Shown piece by piece: positions 1 to 7,414 of a stretch of DNA of 64,000 nucleotides. The notes beneath the pieces were generated by a model, which was not told the origin of the DNA, did not search any database, and worked only from the letters and a program-made list of their open reading frames with translations. How positions within the stretch are numbered: the stretch's first letter is position 1; each line of letters opens with the position of its first letter. The DNA comes from Planctomycetota bacterium. GTDB taxonomy: Bacteria; Planctomycetota; Planctomycetia; Planctomycetales; Planctomycetaceae. The stretch covers positions 1-64,000 of the forward strand of contig JAFEBR010001138.1 in assembly GCA_018242565.1 (NCBI GenBank). Reading direction: 5' to 3'. Made by a program: the position numbers and the translations under genes.

Positions 1-796
1 CCGGGACCAGCGGACGCCCCACCTGGGTGGCCAGTTGCGGATCGAGACGCTGGTAGCCGATGCCGCGCCGCACACCCCGCACGAGGGTCCCGCCTCGTTT
101 TTTGAGCATCCCCAGAATATCCAGCGGCGGTGCAATGGCTACCAGGAAGTCGAGATTCGCGGCCCGCAACGAAGTCAGCAGCGACAGCAGCCCGCCATAG
201 CTGACACCCAGCAACCCCACGCGGCGCCCCGCCTGCTGCAGCGACAGAATGACGCGCCACAAATCGAGCACCGCCTGCCGGATCACCGCCAGTTGATGTC
301 CCAGATCGCCCCCGACGATCAACTGGCCGGGGCGATACCCCCGCGGCGTGCGTCGGAAGTTGAACGGAGAATCGACCGCGACCACATCGACCCCCCGCGG
401 GTTGAGCACGGTGGCCAGGCGCCGGAACCAGCGCGTGCCCAGTTGCACGATGCCATCCACGCCCACCAGCGTCACGCCGCGATCGGCCGCCTGGGTTTGC
501 CAGTGCCGGCACCACACCCGGTTATTGTCGCTCCAGCGGGTCGTCGTCTCGCTGGGAAACGAGCAATCCCAGACGGTGCTTTCCGACGTCTGCCGCACAC
601 AGGTGCGCTCGGCCATCAGGTCGACCGGGGCCGGCACCGGCGCGTAGAACTCGGCCAGATCTCCGCTGAACAGGGCCGGAAAGCCTTCCGGCCGCGGGCC
701 CCGCACCGGCGCGTGCCGTCGAAACCACAGGTACCGGTGCAACAGCAGGTTGGCCAGTGCCTCATCGACGAATTGCGCAGTCAGGGAACGGAGCAT
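1..796 (-). CDS. alpha/beta hydrolase family protein, 3' part cut by window edge
   Basis: This is an open frame of about 265 codons running off the left edge, so the C-terminus is missing. Its ATG (796-794) overlaps the ispH stop in a TAATG junction, which sets the start and implies translational coupling. The visible protein contains a nucleophile elbow G-V-S-Y-G-G near residue 195, followed by a hydrophobic stretch ending A-P-P-L-D. This fits an alpha/beta hydrolase with Ser as nucleophile. The acid and His of the triad would lie mostly outside the window. There is no signal peptide. It resembles the ABHD18/DUF2048 kind of hydrolase in general layout, but the substrate cannot be told from the sequence. 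Confidence 0.75.
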   Translation of the reverse strand, partial: MLRSLTAQFVDEALANLLLHRYLWFRRHAPVRGPRPEGFPALFSGDLAEFYAPVPAPVDLMAERTCVRQTSESTVWDCSFPSETTTRWSDNNRVWCRHWQTQAADRGVTLVGVDGIVQLGTRWFRRLATVLNPRGVDVVAVDSPFNFRRTPRGYRPGQLIVGGDLGHQLAVIRQAVLDLWRVILSLQQAGRRVGLLGVSYGGLLSLLTSLRAANLDFLVAIAPPLDILGMLKKRGGTLVRGVRRGIGYQRLDPQLATQVGRPLVP

Positions 797-1740
797 TACT
801 GGCTGGCGGACAACTGCAGCGTCCGCAATTCCCGCGGAACCTGGAAGTGGACATTCTCTTCGCGGACCGTGACCTCTTCGACCTCGGCTCCGTACGTCTG
901 TTTCAGGTATTCGACGCACTCCTGAACGACAACTTCCGGAGCACTGGCCCCCGCGGTAATCAGCACCGCCGAGACGCCGGTAAACCACTCGGGCCGCAAC
1001 TCGGCGACACCGTCAATCAGATAGGCGGGTTTCCCCTGCTGGGTGGCCAGTTCCCGCAGCCGCTGGCTGTTGGAACTGTTCTGGCTGCCCAGCACGATGA
1101 CCAGATCGACCCCCGGCGTCAGCGCACTGACCGCTTCCTGCCGATTCGTGGTCGCGTAACAGATGTCTTCTTTCGTCGGCCCGATGATCTCGGGAAACCG
1201 CTGCTGCAACCGCGAAATGACCCGGTTGGCCTCACTGACGCTCAACGTGGTTTGTGTCAGGTAGGCGAGCCTGGTGTTCGGCGGGACCTGCAATCGATCG
1301 ACATCTTCAGGAGAATCGACGAGTGAGATCTTGCCGGGCGCTTCGCCCATCGTGCCAATGACTTCGTCGTGCCCCTCGTGCCCGATCAGAATGATGTGGA
1401 ACCCGTCGCGCGAGAACCGGACCGCCTCCAGATGCACCTTCGTCACCAGCGGGCAGGTCGCATCGATCGTCCGCAGTCGCCGTCGCTGCGCCAACTCGCG
1501 AATCTGCGGCGACACGCCATGGGCGCTGTACAGCAGGATCGAACCTTCGGGCACGTCTTCGATCGCATCGACAAACGTGACCCCCTGCCGGGTGAACCGC
1601 TCGACCACGTATTTATTGTGGACGATCTCATGGTACACGTAGATACCGGTCCCGCAGATCTTCAGCGCCTGATCCAGGCACTCGATCGCCATGTTGACGC
1701 CGGCACAAAAGCCACGGGGATTCGCAAGCAGAACTTTCAT
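796..1740 (-). CDS. ispH: 4-hydroxy-3-methylbut-2-enyl diphosphate reductase IspH
   Basis: The 314-residue protein has the full IspH length. It catalyses the last step of the MEP isoprenoid pathway, reducing HMBPP to IPP and DMAPP with a [4Fe-4S] cluster. The three cluster cysteines are visible as C12 (N-P-R-G-F-C-A-G), C96 (D-A-T-C-P) and C194 (D-I-C-Y-A-T). The substrate-pocket residues H41, H74, H124 and E126 and the S-Q-N-S-S-N-S loop near 219-225 are also present. It is cytosolic. It is the first gene of a two-gene unit with the hydrolase, joined by a one-base stop/start overlap. Confidence 0.97.
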   Translation of the reverse strand: MKVLLANPRGFCAGVNMAIECLDQALKICGTGIYVYHEIVHNKYVVERFTRQGVTFVDAIEDVPEGSILLYSAHGVSPQIRELAQRRRLRTIDATCPLVTKVHLEAVRFSRDGFHIILIGHEGHDEVIGTMGEAPGKISLVDSPEDVDRLQVPPNTRLAYLTQTTLSVSEANRVISRLQQRFPEIIGPTKEDICYATTNRQEAVSALTPGVDLVIVLGSQNSSNSQRLRELATQQGKPAYLIDGVAELRPEWFTGVSAVLITAGASAPEVVVQECVEYLKQTYGAEVEEVTVREENVHFQVPRELRTLQLSASQ

Positions 1741-2066
1741 AGTTCCTCGTTGGTCATGAATCTCAGGAGTCGGCGGCAGACCGCCACCGTCTGGTCAGCC
1801 GGCCGATTCGGGCGGATTGTAGCAGATCGAGGAATCCCGGCGGTATCCCATGCGCGGACGTTTTCCCGCGAACCCGGGCGGCGGTTCTGGCCTCTGGATC
1901 TGACCGTCCGCAAAGCAGGTCCCACGTGATCGTCGGTGCGGGCGGAACACCCCACGACTTGAGGAACTCCACGTCCCTCTTTCATAATGCGGGCGGGGAT
2001 TTCCGCACTGATGCGGAGAATCGCCCAGCGCCACGACGTCGGGACACGCTACCGGGAGAAACTGTA
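1741..2066. other. divergent intergenic region, ispH / TPR gene
   Basis: This 326-bp region lies between divergent genes. No reading frame here resembles a protein; the open frames are short and of low complexity. The only element I can support is a possible sigma-70-like promoter facing right (TTGAGG, 18 bp, CATAAT at 1959-1988). Confidence 0.5.
1959..1988 (+). promoter_or_regulatory. candidate sigma-70-type promoter for the TPR gene
   Basis: TTGAGG at 1959-1964 and CATAAT at 1983-1988 are separated by 18 bp. The predicted start near 1995 leaves a leader of about 70 nt before the ATG at 2067. Each hexamer is one or two bases off consensus, so this is a reasonable but unproven assignment. 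Confidence 0.4.
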
Positions 2067-2594
2067 ATGGACGAAAAGGCACGACGCCGTCGCGACCGGT
2101 TGATCGATGAGGCCCAGGGATACCGGATGCTGGGAATGTACGACAACGCGCTGGAATCGCTCGACCGCATTCCGGCCGCCGACCGCGATGAATTCTCCGT
2201 CCTGTTCTTGCGGGGCGATCTGCTCCGCAGTGTCGAGCGACACGCCGAGGCGCTGGAGGTGCTGCACCGCGCCTTCGAGCAGCAACCAGCCGACGTCGAC
2301 CTCTTGATGGCGCTGGCCTGGTGTTATAAGCGGACCGATCAACTTCCCCGGGCCATCACCGCGATGGAACAGGCATACCAGATTGCCCCCAAAGAACCGG
2401 TCGTGCTCTACAACCTGTCGTGCTACTGGTCACTGGCGGGTGATAAGATGCAGTGCCTGTCGTGGCTCGGTCGGGCGCTCCGCATGAGTTCTGAATTGCT
2501 CAGCCTGATCGACTCGGAAACCGACTTCGACTCGTTGCGGCACGATCCCGACTTTGTGAAACTCGTGAACCTGGCCAAAGGGACGAAAACCTGA
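2067..2594 (+). CDS. tetratricopeptide repeat protein (TPR end-of-group type)
   Basis: The protein has 175 residues and is all helical. Three TPR-like units span roughly residues 10-120 (Y-R-M-L-G-M-Y-D-N-A-L-E-S-L; A-L-E-V-L-H-R-A-F; A-I-T-A-M-E-Q-A-Y). The C-terminal segment, with Y-N-L-S-C-Y-W-S-L-A-G and ending D-F-D-S-L-R-H-D-P-D-F, is typical of the planctomycete 'TPR end-of-group' tail. I chose the ATG at 2067, with GGGAGA upstream, over in-frame codons further up because the upstream frame reads as non-coding. There is no signal peptide, so it is probably a cytosolic protein-protein interaction module. Partner unknown. Confidence 0.85.
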   Translation: MDEKARRRRDRLIDEAQGYRMLGMYDNALESLDRIPAADRDEFSVLFLRGDLLRSVERHAEALEVLHRAFEQQPADVDLLMALAWCYKRTDQLPRAITAMEQAYQIAPKEPVVLYNLSCYWSLAGDKMQCLSWLGRALRMSSELLSLIDSETDFDSLRHDPDFVKLVNLAKGTKT

Positions 2595-2747
2595 AGCCCG
2601 CCGCCCTCGCTCACGACACGCACCGCGTTGCATCGACATTTCTTGATTCGTATAGTGCACGGGCAGGCTGGCGCTGGCTGGCATTCACATCACGTGCCCG
2701 GCATCTGGCCTGCACCGGCCCACTGGCACCATTTTGAGGATTCACCG

Positions 2748-4031
2748 ATGCTGCATTTCCCCCGCCTGACTCTCGTTTTTCCGGTCGCCCTGCTGTTGCT
2801 GTCGGCGACGGTTCATGCCGAGAACTGGCCGGGGTGGCGCGGGCCGCGAGGCGATGGATCGAGTCTCGAAGAAGGCGTTCCCACCCGCTGGAGCAGCACC
2901 GAAAACGTCGCCTGGAAGGTGGCCGTCCCCTACATCGGGCATGCCTCGCCCGTCATCTGGAACGACCACCTGTTTCTCGTCGGCACCGATCTGCAGAAAG
3001 CCGACCGCAACCTGTCGGCCTTCGATCGCAAAACAGGCAAGCTGCTCTGGAACCGGACGGTGGTGAACTCACCCCTCGAAGGCAAACATCGCCTCAACAG
3101 TTTTGCGTCGAGCACGCCGGTGACCGATGGCAAATCGGTCTTTGTCAGCTTCCTCGACCACGGTCAGATGTGTATCGCCGCGTATGACTTCGCCGGCAAC
3201 GAGCAGTGGACCGTAAGGCCCGGCATCTTCTCGAGCGTACACGGGTACTGCAGTTCGCCGATTCTGTTCGAGGACAAGATCATCATCAACGGCGACCACG
3301 ATGGGGACGCCTACCTCGTCGCTCTGGAGCAGGCGACAGGCCGCACCGTCTGGAAAACGCCCCGCGAAAACCGAACCCGCAGTTACTGCACGCCGATCAT
3401 CCGCGACATCGACGGACGAACGCAGATGGTCCTGTCGGGCAGCAAATGCGTCGCCAGCTACGATCCGCGGACTGGCTTACGGCACTGGATCATCGACGGC
3501 CCGACCGAACAGTTCGTGGCCTCGCTGGTTTACAGTCATGACCGACTGTTCGTGACGGGAGGCTTTCCGGAACATCACGTCCTGTCGATTGACCCGCATG
3601 GCACAGGCAACGTCACCAAAACGCACGTCGGCTGGCACCACACCGGCAAACTCGCCTCATACGTCCCGTCTCCCATCGTACTCGGCGATTACTTCTTGAT
3701 CGTCTCGGACGATGAGCTGGCCACCTGCCTGGATGCGAAGTCCGGGAAAGAACAATGGCAAAAGAAGCTCAGCCGACATTCGAGCGCTTCGCTCGTGTCG
3801 GCTGGCGGCCTTGTCTATTTCCTCGACGACTTTGGAGTGACCCAGGTCATCAAGCCCGGTCCCAGCTTTGACGTCGTCGCGGTGAATCGCCTGCTGGATG
3901 AAGCCGAAGGCCAGCAGGAAGCCGACCTGTGCTCGGCCTCGCCCGCGATCAGTCAGGGACAGCTCTTCATTCGCTCGGACAAGTTCCTGTTCTGTATCGG
4001 CGATACGAAACGGGCAGCCGGGGGGAAATAA
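2748..4031 (+). CDS. secreted PQQ-like beta-propeller repeat protein
   Basis: The 427-residue product starts with a Sec signal peptide (hydrophobic stretch at residues 7-21, probable cleavage after A-x-A near residue 23). It continues with W-P-G-W-R-G-P, the motif that opens many planctomycete secreted propellers. The rest consists of repeated blades such as L-S-A-F-D-R-K-T-G-K-L-L-W and V-A-L-E-Q-A-T-G-R-T-V-W, as in PQQ enzyme repeats. No dehydrogenase active site is evident, so it is more likely a structural or binding propeller than a PQQ enzyme. The ATG at 2748 is preceded by GAGG 8 bp upstream. A second family member lies at 30537-31760. Confidence 0.9.
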   Translation: MLHFPRLTLVFPVALLLLSATVHAENWPGWRGPRGDGSSLEEGVPTRWSSTENVAWKVAVPYIGHASPVIWNDHLFLVGTDLQKADRNLSAFDRKTGKLLWNRTVVNSPLEGKHRLNSFASSTPVTDGKSVFVSFLDHGQMCIAAYDFAGNEQWTVRPGIFSSVHGYCSSPILFEDKIIINGDHDGDAYLVALEQATGRTVWKTPRENRTRSYCTPIIRDIDGRTQMVLSGSKCVASYDPRTGLRHWIIDGPTEQFVASLVYSHDRLFVTGGFPEHHVLSIDPHGTGNVTKTHVGWHHTGKLASYVPSPIVLGDYFLIVSDDELATCLDAKSGKEQWQKKLSRHSSASLVSAGGLVYFLDDFGVTQVIKPGPSFDVVAVNRLLDEAEGQQEADLCSASPAISQGQLFIRSDKFLFCIGDTKRAAGGK

Positions 4032-4046
4032 CCCGGCCGCACACGC

Positions 4047-5129
4047 TCACAGGATTTCCAGCGTCGGCATCGAGGGAGTTTCCAGCAGCGACTTCGCGAT
4101 TTGAATGGCGGTCTGTTCGCAGACATTCATGAGCGGGCCGCGCGATGTACTGCCGGCGTCGAACGAAGCCGCGATCTGCCCGGCGTCGCCGTTGACGCGA
4201 ATCTGAGCGTCGATCGGAATTTCGCCCAGGAACGGCACTCCCATTTCGGCCGCTTTCTGTCGCGCTCCGCCGCGCCCGAAGACATCACCCGACATGTTCT
4301 CGACAATGCCCAGCACGGGAATCTTGACCTTCCGGAACATATTGATCGCTTTGACGGCATCCAGCAGCGCGAGTTGCTGCGGTGTACAGACCACAACGGC
4401 CCCGGCCAGTCCCAGCAGTTGCGACAACGTCAGGGCAATGTCCCCCGTTCCCGGCGGCAGGTCGATGATCAGGTAATCGAGATCTCCCCACGCGGTCTCA
4501 GCCAGGAATTGCCGGATCGTGCCGTGCAGGATCGGCCCGCGGACGATGACCGGTTCGTCGGGCGCGACCAGGAACCCGATCGACATGACCTTCAACCCGT
4601 TGGCATCAATCGGCTGGATCCGCCGAATCGTCTGGCCATCGGGACCTTTTTGCTCCACGATTTCGGGACGCTGGTTGACGCCCAGCAGGTGCGGCACGCT
4701 GGGACCATAAATGTCGGCGTCCATCAGACCGACTTTGGCACCGGCGAGTTGCAGTCCCACGGCGATCGAAGTAGCCACGGTGCTCTTGCCGACGCCCCCT
4801 TTACCGCTGCCGACCGCAATGACGTTTTTCGCCCGCAGTCCAATGGCGCCGCCGGTCTCTTTCCCTTTGACCTTGGCGTGAAACTGCACTTCGACCGGCC
4901 CGATGTTCTCGAATTTGCCAGCCAGCACAGCCCGAATTGACTCGGCCAGGCGCTCCCGACGGGGGTAGGCGGGGGTGGGGAGTTCGATCGTAACGGTGGC
5001 GGAGTTGTTCGCACCCAGCACCACGTTTTCGACCATATCCAGATCGACCAGCGACCGGCCGATTTCCGGGTCATTGACCTGTCGCAAAGCGTCGCGAAAC
5101 TGAGCTTCCGTAATCGTTGTATTACTCAT
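4047..5129 (-). CDS. mrp: Mrp/NBP35-type iron-sulfur carrier P-loop ATPase
   Basis: The 360-residue protein has an N-terminal MIP18/DUF59-like domain (about residues 6-88) and a ParA/MinD-type ATPase domain. The deviant Walker A G-S-G-K-G-G-V-G-K-S-T is at 108-118, with a D-x-D-x-x-G-P switch and D-L-P-P-G-T-G-D. Family members bind and deliver Fe-S clusters. The usual C-x-x-C between E-N-M-S and F-G-x-G-G is absent: the sequence goes E-N-M-S-G-D-V-F-G-R-G-G directly. The ATG at 5129 is preferred because the DUF59 domain begins there; an upstream codon at 5183 is possible. A ferredoxin gene lies upstream on the same strand. Confidence 0.92.
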   Translation of the reverse strand: MSNTTITEAQFRDALRQVNDPEIGRSLVDLDMVENVVLGANNSATVTIELPTPAYPRRERLAESIRAVLAGKFENIGPVEVQFHAKVKGKETGGAIGLRAKNVIAVGSGKGGVGKSTVATSIAVGLQLAGAKVGLMDADIYGPSVPHLLGVNQRPEIVEQKGPDGQTIRRIQPIDANGLKVMSIGFLVAPDEPVIVRGPILHGTIRQFLAETAWGDLDYLIIDLPPGTGDIALTLSQLLGLAGAVVVCTPQQLALLDAVKAINMFRKVKIPVLGIVENMSGDVFGRGGARQKAAEMGVPFLGEIPIDAQIRVNGDAGQIAASFDAGSTSRGPLMNVCEQTAIQIAKSLLETPSMPTLEIL

Positions 5130-5382
5130 TCGAGCCAAAACCTCGAGGATGTTACGTGGCGTGAAACGGTTGAGAGAGCGCAAATTCTGGCAAGGCCGCA
5201 GCGGGAAAACAAGGGGCTCGCGACCCCGCCGGCAATTCCAGAAAATCGGGTTCAGTCGGGTCCGAACCTGCGCGACTCGCCGACTGTCTGAATTGTTATC
5301 GGGACCTGTTTTTTGGCAAGTCGTACAGGCGGAATGACCACGAGCGCTGGGGAACTGTGCGGAATTCGCTCAACCGGAATGG

Positions 5383-5619
5383 TCACCAGTCGCAGATCTG
5401 CATCGTAATCGCCCGGGTCGGGCAGATGGCGTCGCAGATCGAACAGTTGATGCAGGTCTGCGGCGACAGCAGCACTTCGGTCTGGCGGGCCACGGTCAGG
5501 CATTCGACGGGGCAGATGCGGACACAATCTCCACACACCGTGCACAAACGCGAGTCAATCACCGGCAGGAGTTGTCGAGGCACAATCGTTACCGCAGCCA
5601 AAGGCGCATTTGCAGGCAT
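5383..5619 (-). CDS. small 2[4Fe-4S] ferredoxin
   Basis: This 78-residue cytosolic electron carrier has two complete C-x-x-C-x-x-C-x-x-x-C-P motifs: C26, C29, C32, C36 and C56, C59, C62, C66. An extra Cys (C40) follows the first motif and C76 sits near the end. The length and spacing are those of bacterial-type dicluster ferredoxins, with a 20-residue N-terminal extension. It is on the same strand as the Mrp-type ATPase (253 bp downstream) and 22 bp after the DUF1570 gene. The redox partner is not shown by the context. Confidence 0.9.
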   Translation of the reverse strand: MPANAPLAAVTIVPRQLLPVIDSRLCTVCGDCVRICPVECLTVARQTEVLLSPQTCINCSICDAICPTRAITMQICDW

Positions 5620-5641
5620 GCCACACGAGCAACACGCCCAT

Positions 5642-6859
5642 TCACTTCAGTTTTCCCAGGCTCTTCAGCATCGCCCGTTCCAGTTGGTTCAGATCGTCGC
5701 CAAAGGCCGCACGGAATTCGGCGAACCGTTCTTCGGGCGAATCGGCAACCAGCGGGGGCTTGGCCGCCAGAGTGTTCAGATACTTCACATAGGCTTCTTT
5801 TTTGGTGCGGATCAGGAAGTAACTCAAGACCCACGCCTCGGCATAAGCATCGGCCGATTGTTCGCTGTCATTAAAACGGGCGTCCGACATGATCAGGGTT
5901 TTCAGTGAATCAGGACGGCGACGCCCTGAGGACAGAAAATCGCGGAACTGGCCGAGTCGTTCGGTATTCACGGCCCCCGCGGTTTTCCAGCCCGACTTAT
6001 TGGACAAATCGGGCGTCTCGAAGTACATGGCCATGCCTTCGACCAGCCACAACGGGTTGTCGGCGAAACGCGTGTGCAGGCCACTGTTGAAGGCAATCTG
6101 GTGTGTTGCCTCGTGCACAATCGTGGCGATGTTGTACGGAATCGCTGCGACCTGCTTGTCGATGTCGGCATCACCAATCGGGCTGGCGTCGGCCGCGGTC
6201 AGGTCATACAGCACCATCCGATTAGTGGCGATCGAGAAATACCCCTTGGCGGTCGCCGCGTCGGCACCGGCATCCTGGGTGGCAAACCGGGCGAACTCTT
6301 TTTCCGACGCGAACACCAGGGCAATCAGCGGAAACTCGGGTTCCGCCAGCTTCATTCCCCGCTGCTTCCAGTGATTGTGAAACGAGGTATACAGCCGTTC
6401 GAACAACGCCCCGCACCATTGCGCGTATTTCCGGCGGGCACTCGTACAAATGACATAATGCCTGGTCGTCAGCACGTCGAACCCGGCCCCTAGTTCCGTT
6501 TTCAACTGCTTACCCAACGCGGCCGACGTTAACGGTGTGAAGGTTTCTCCCGTGCTGTCGCGCGCGGCCAGTTGTGGCTTGTCGATCGTCCAGAGCCGAC
6601 CGTCCTGCCCGATCACCAACAGACCGCCATCCTCGGCTTCCGTCAGCACCTTGCCGAGCACATCGCGTTCAGGCCCCTCGGCAGGGCGCCAGCGAAACCG
6701 CTCAAGCGGTGCCGCCGTGGATTCACCGGCGGGATTTCGGGGCGGATCAGCACGCGTTTCGGCCGCGAACACCAGACACAGCACGGCGATCAACAGGCAG
6801 TGGTACGGGCGATCCATGCTCGTATTATGACTTGTCCCCCCGGCCAGCGGAATGGACAT
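5642..6859 (-). CDS. DUF1570 family secreted putative zinc peptidase
   Basis: The 405-residue protein has a signal peptide (hydrophobic core L-L-I-A-V-L-C-L-V-F). The C-terminal half carries H-E-A-T-H-Q followed by W-L-V-E-G-M-A-M-Y-F-E, a gluzincin-like HExxH plus downstream Glu, as in DUF1570 proteins of planctomycetes. It probably acts outside the cytoplasm; the substrate is unknown. I set the start at the ATG at 6859 because GGGGTGG lies 4 bp upstream. The ATG at 6817 directly before the signal core is the alternative. The gene is divergent from the BlaI-type repressor, and the operator pair lies about 95 bp from its start. Confidence 0.85.
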   Translation of the reverse strand: MSIPLAGGTSHNTSMDRPYHCLLIAVLCLVFAAETRADPPRNPAGESTAAPLERFRWRPAEGPERDVLGKVLTEAEDGGLLVIGQDGRLWTIDKPQLAARDSTGETFTPLTSAALGKQLKTELGAGFDVLTTRHYVICTSARRKYAQWCGALFERLYTSFHNHWKQRGMKLAEPEFPLIALVFASEKEFARFATQDAGADAATAKGYFSIATNRMVLYDLTAADASPIGDADIDKQVAAIPYNIATIVHEATHQIAFNSGLHTRFADNPLWLVEGMAMYFETPDLSNKSGWKTAGAVNTERLGQFRDFLSSGRRRPDSLKTLIMSDARFNDSEQSADAYAEAWVLSYFLIRTKKEAYVKYLNTLAAKPPLVADSPEERFAEFRAAFGDDLNQLERAMLKSLGKLK

Positions 6860-6941
6860 CGCGCCACCCCGCACATTGGACACGCGCTGTTGAGTTCCTG
6901 CGGGGGCATTCCGGAAAAACTTCGTTTTTCGACAATTCGTC

Positions 6942-6970
6942 TTGACCATCATCTACCGCAGTAGTACGAT
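6942..6970 (+). promoter_or_regulatory. sigma-70-type promoter of the BlaI-M56 operon
   Basis: TTGACC (6942-6947), exactly 17 bp, then TACGAT (6965-6970). Transcription would start near 6977, giving a leader of about 42 nt to the ATG at 7019, which has GGAAGG at 7002-7007. The last 12 bases of the spacer are themselves a CTAC-N4-GTAG dyad, so a bound repressor would sit between the -35 and -10 boxes. Confidence 0.7.
6953..6964. promoter_or_regulatory. BlaI-type operator, dyad 1 (CTACCGCAGTAG)
   Basis: CTAC-CGCA-GTAG is a 4+4 dyad. BlaI/MecI/CopY repressors bind as dimers to short dyads with TACA/TGTA-like half-sites, and this one has CTAC/GTAG. It lies in the promoter spacer immediately before the -10 box and is matched by a second copy one 22-bp step downstream. 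Confidence 0.7.
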
Positions 6971-6974
6971 TCTC

Positions 6975-6986
6975 CTACTTCGGTAG
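6975..6986. promoter_or_regulatory. BlaI-type operator, dyad 2 (CTACTTCGGTAG)
   Basis: CTAC-TTCG-GTAG covers the expected transcription start near 6977. Its centre is exactly 22 bp, two helical turns, from the first dyad, so two repressor dimers would lie on the same DNA face. The arrangement predicts negative autoregulation of the operon. Confidence 0.7.
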
Positions 6987-7018
6987 TAGACAGTCGGTCA
7001 CGGAAGGAACAGACCTCC

Positions 7019-7414
7019 ATGAGCAACAAATCCCAGTTGGCGTCGCTGCAACTGGCCATCATGCGCATCCTCTGGCAGAAAGAGGCCGCGACGGTCAGCG
7101 AAGTCCGCGACACATTAGCGGCCGAGGGGCGCGAACTCGCGTACACCACGGTGGCGACGATGCTCGCGAAAATGGAACGCAAAGGTCAGGTCGGGCATCG
7201 TGCCGGTGCCAAGGCGTTCGTCTACTTCCCCGCCCTGCCCCAAGAACAAGTCAGCCGCACGATGGTCAACGACCTCGCCGAACGCCTGTTTGGCGGCGAC
7301 ATCACCCTGATGGTCAGTCACCTGCTCGATGGTTGCGAACTGTCGGTTGACGAACTGGCCCGGTTGAAAGCGCTCATCCGCAAGAAAGAACAGGAGGACC
7401 GCCATGCCCGATAG
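7019..7414 (+). CDS. BlaI/MecI/CopY-family transcriptional repressor
   Basis: The 131-residue protein has full family length. The N-terminal winged helix spans about residues 5-75 (L-Q-L-A-I-M-R-I-L-W and V-S-E-V-R-D-T-L followed by A-Y-T-T-V-A-T-M-L-A-K-M, the recognition region). A C-terminal dimerisation helix pair covers about 80-130. Relatives are inactivated by proteolysis or by release from DNA when a partner M56 (BlaR1-type) peptidase senses a signal. Its gene overlaps that partner by 11 bp and lies behind two matched operator dyads, so it should repress its own operon. Confidence 0.93.
   Translation: MSNKSQLASLQLAIMRILWQKEAATVSEVRDTLAAEGRELAYTTVATMLAKMERKGQVGHRAGAKAFVYFPALPQEQVSRTMVNDLAERLFGGDITLMVSHLLDGCELSVDELARLKALIRKKEQEDRHAR

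Noticed and set aside
35-925. Plus-strand frame of 296 codons over the left edge
   Set aside because: It is antisense to the alpha/beta hydrolase and ispH; composition is Arg/Gln/His/Pro-rich with no motif.
4101-4940. Plus-strand frame of 279 codons over the Mrp gene
   Set aside because: Antisense to a clear P-loop ATPase; no domain resemblance.
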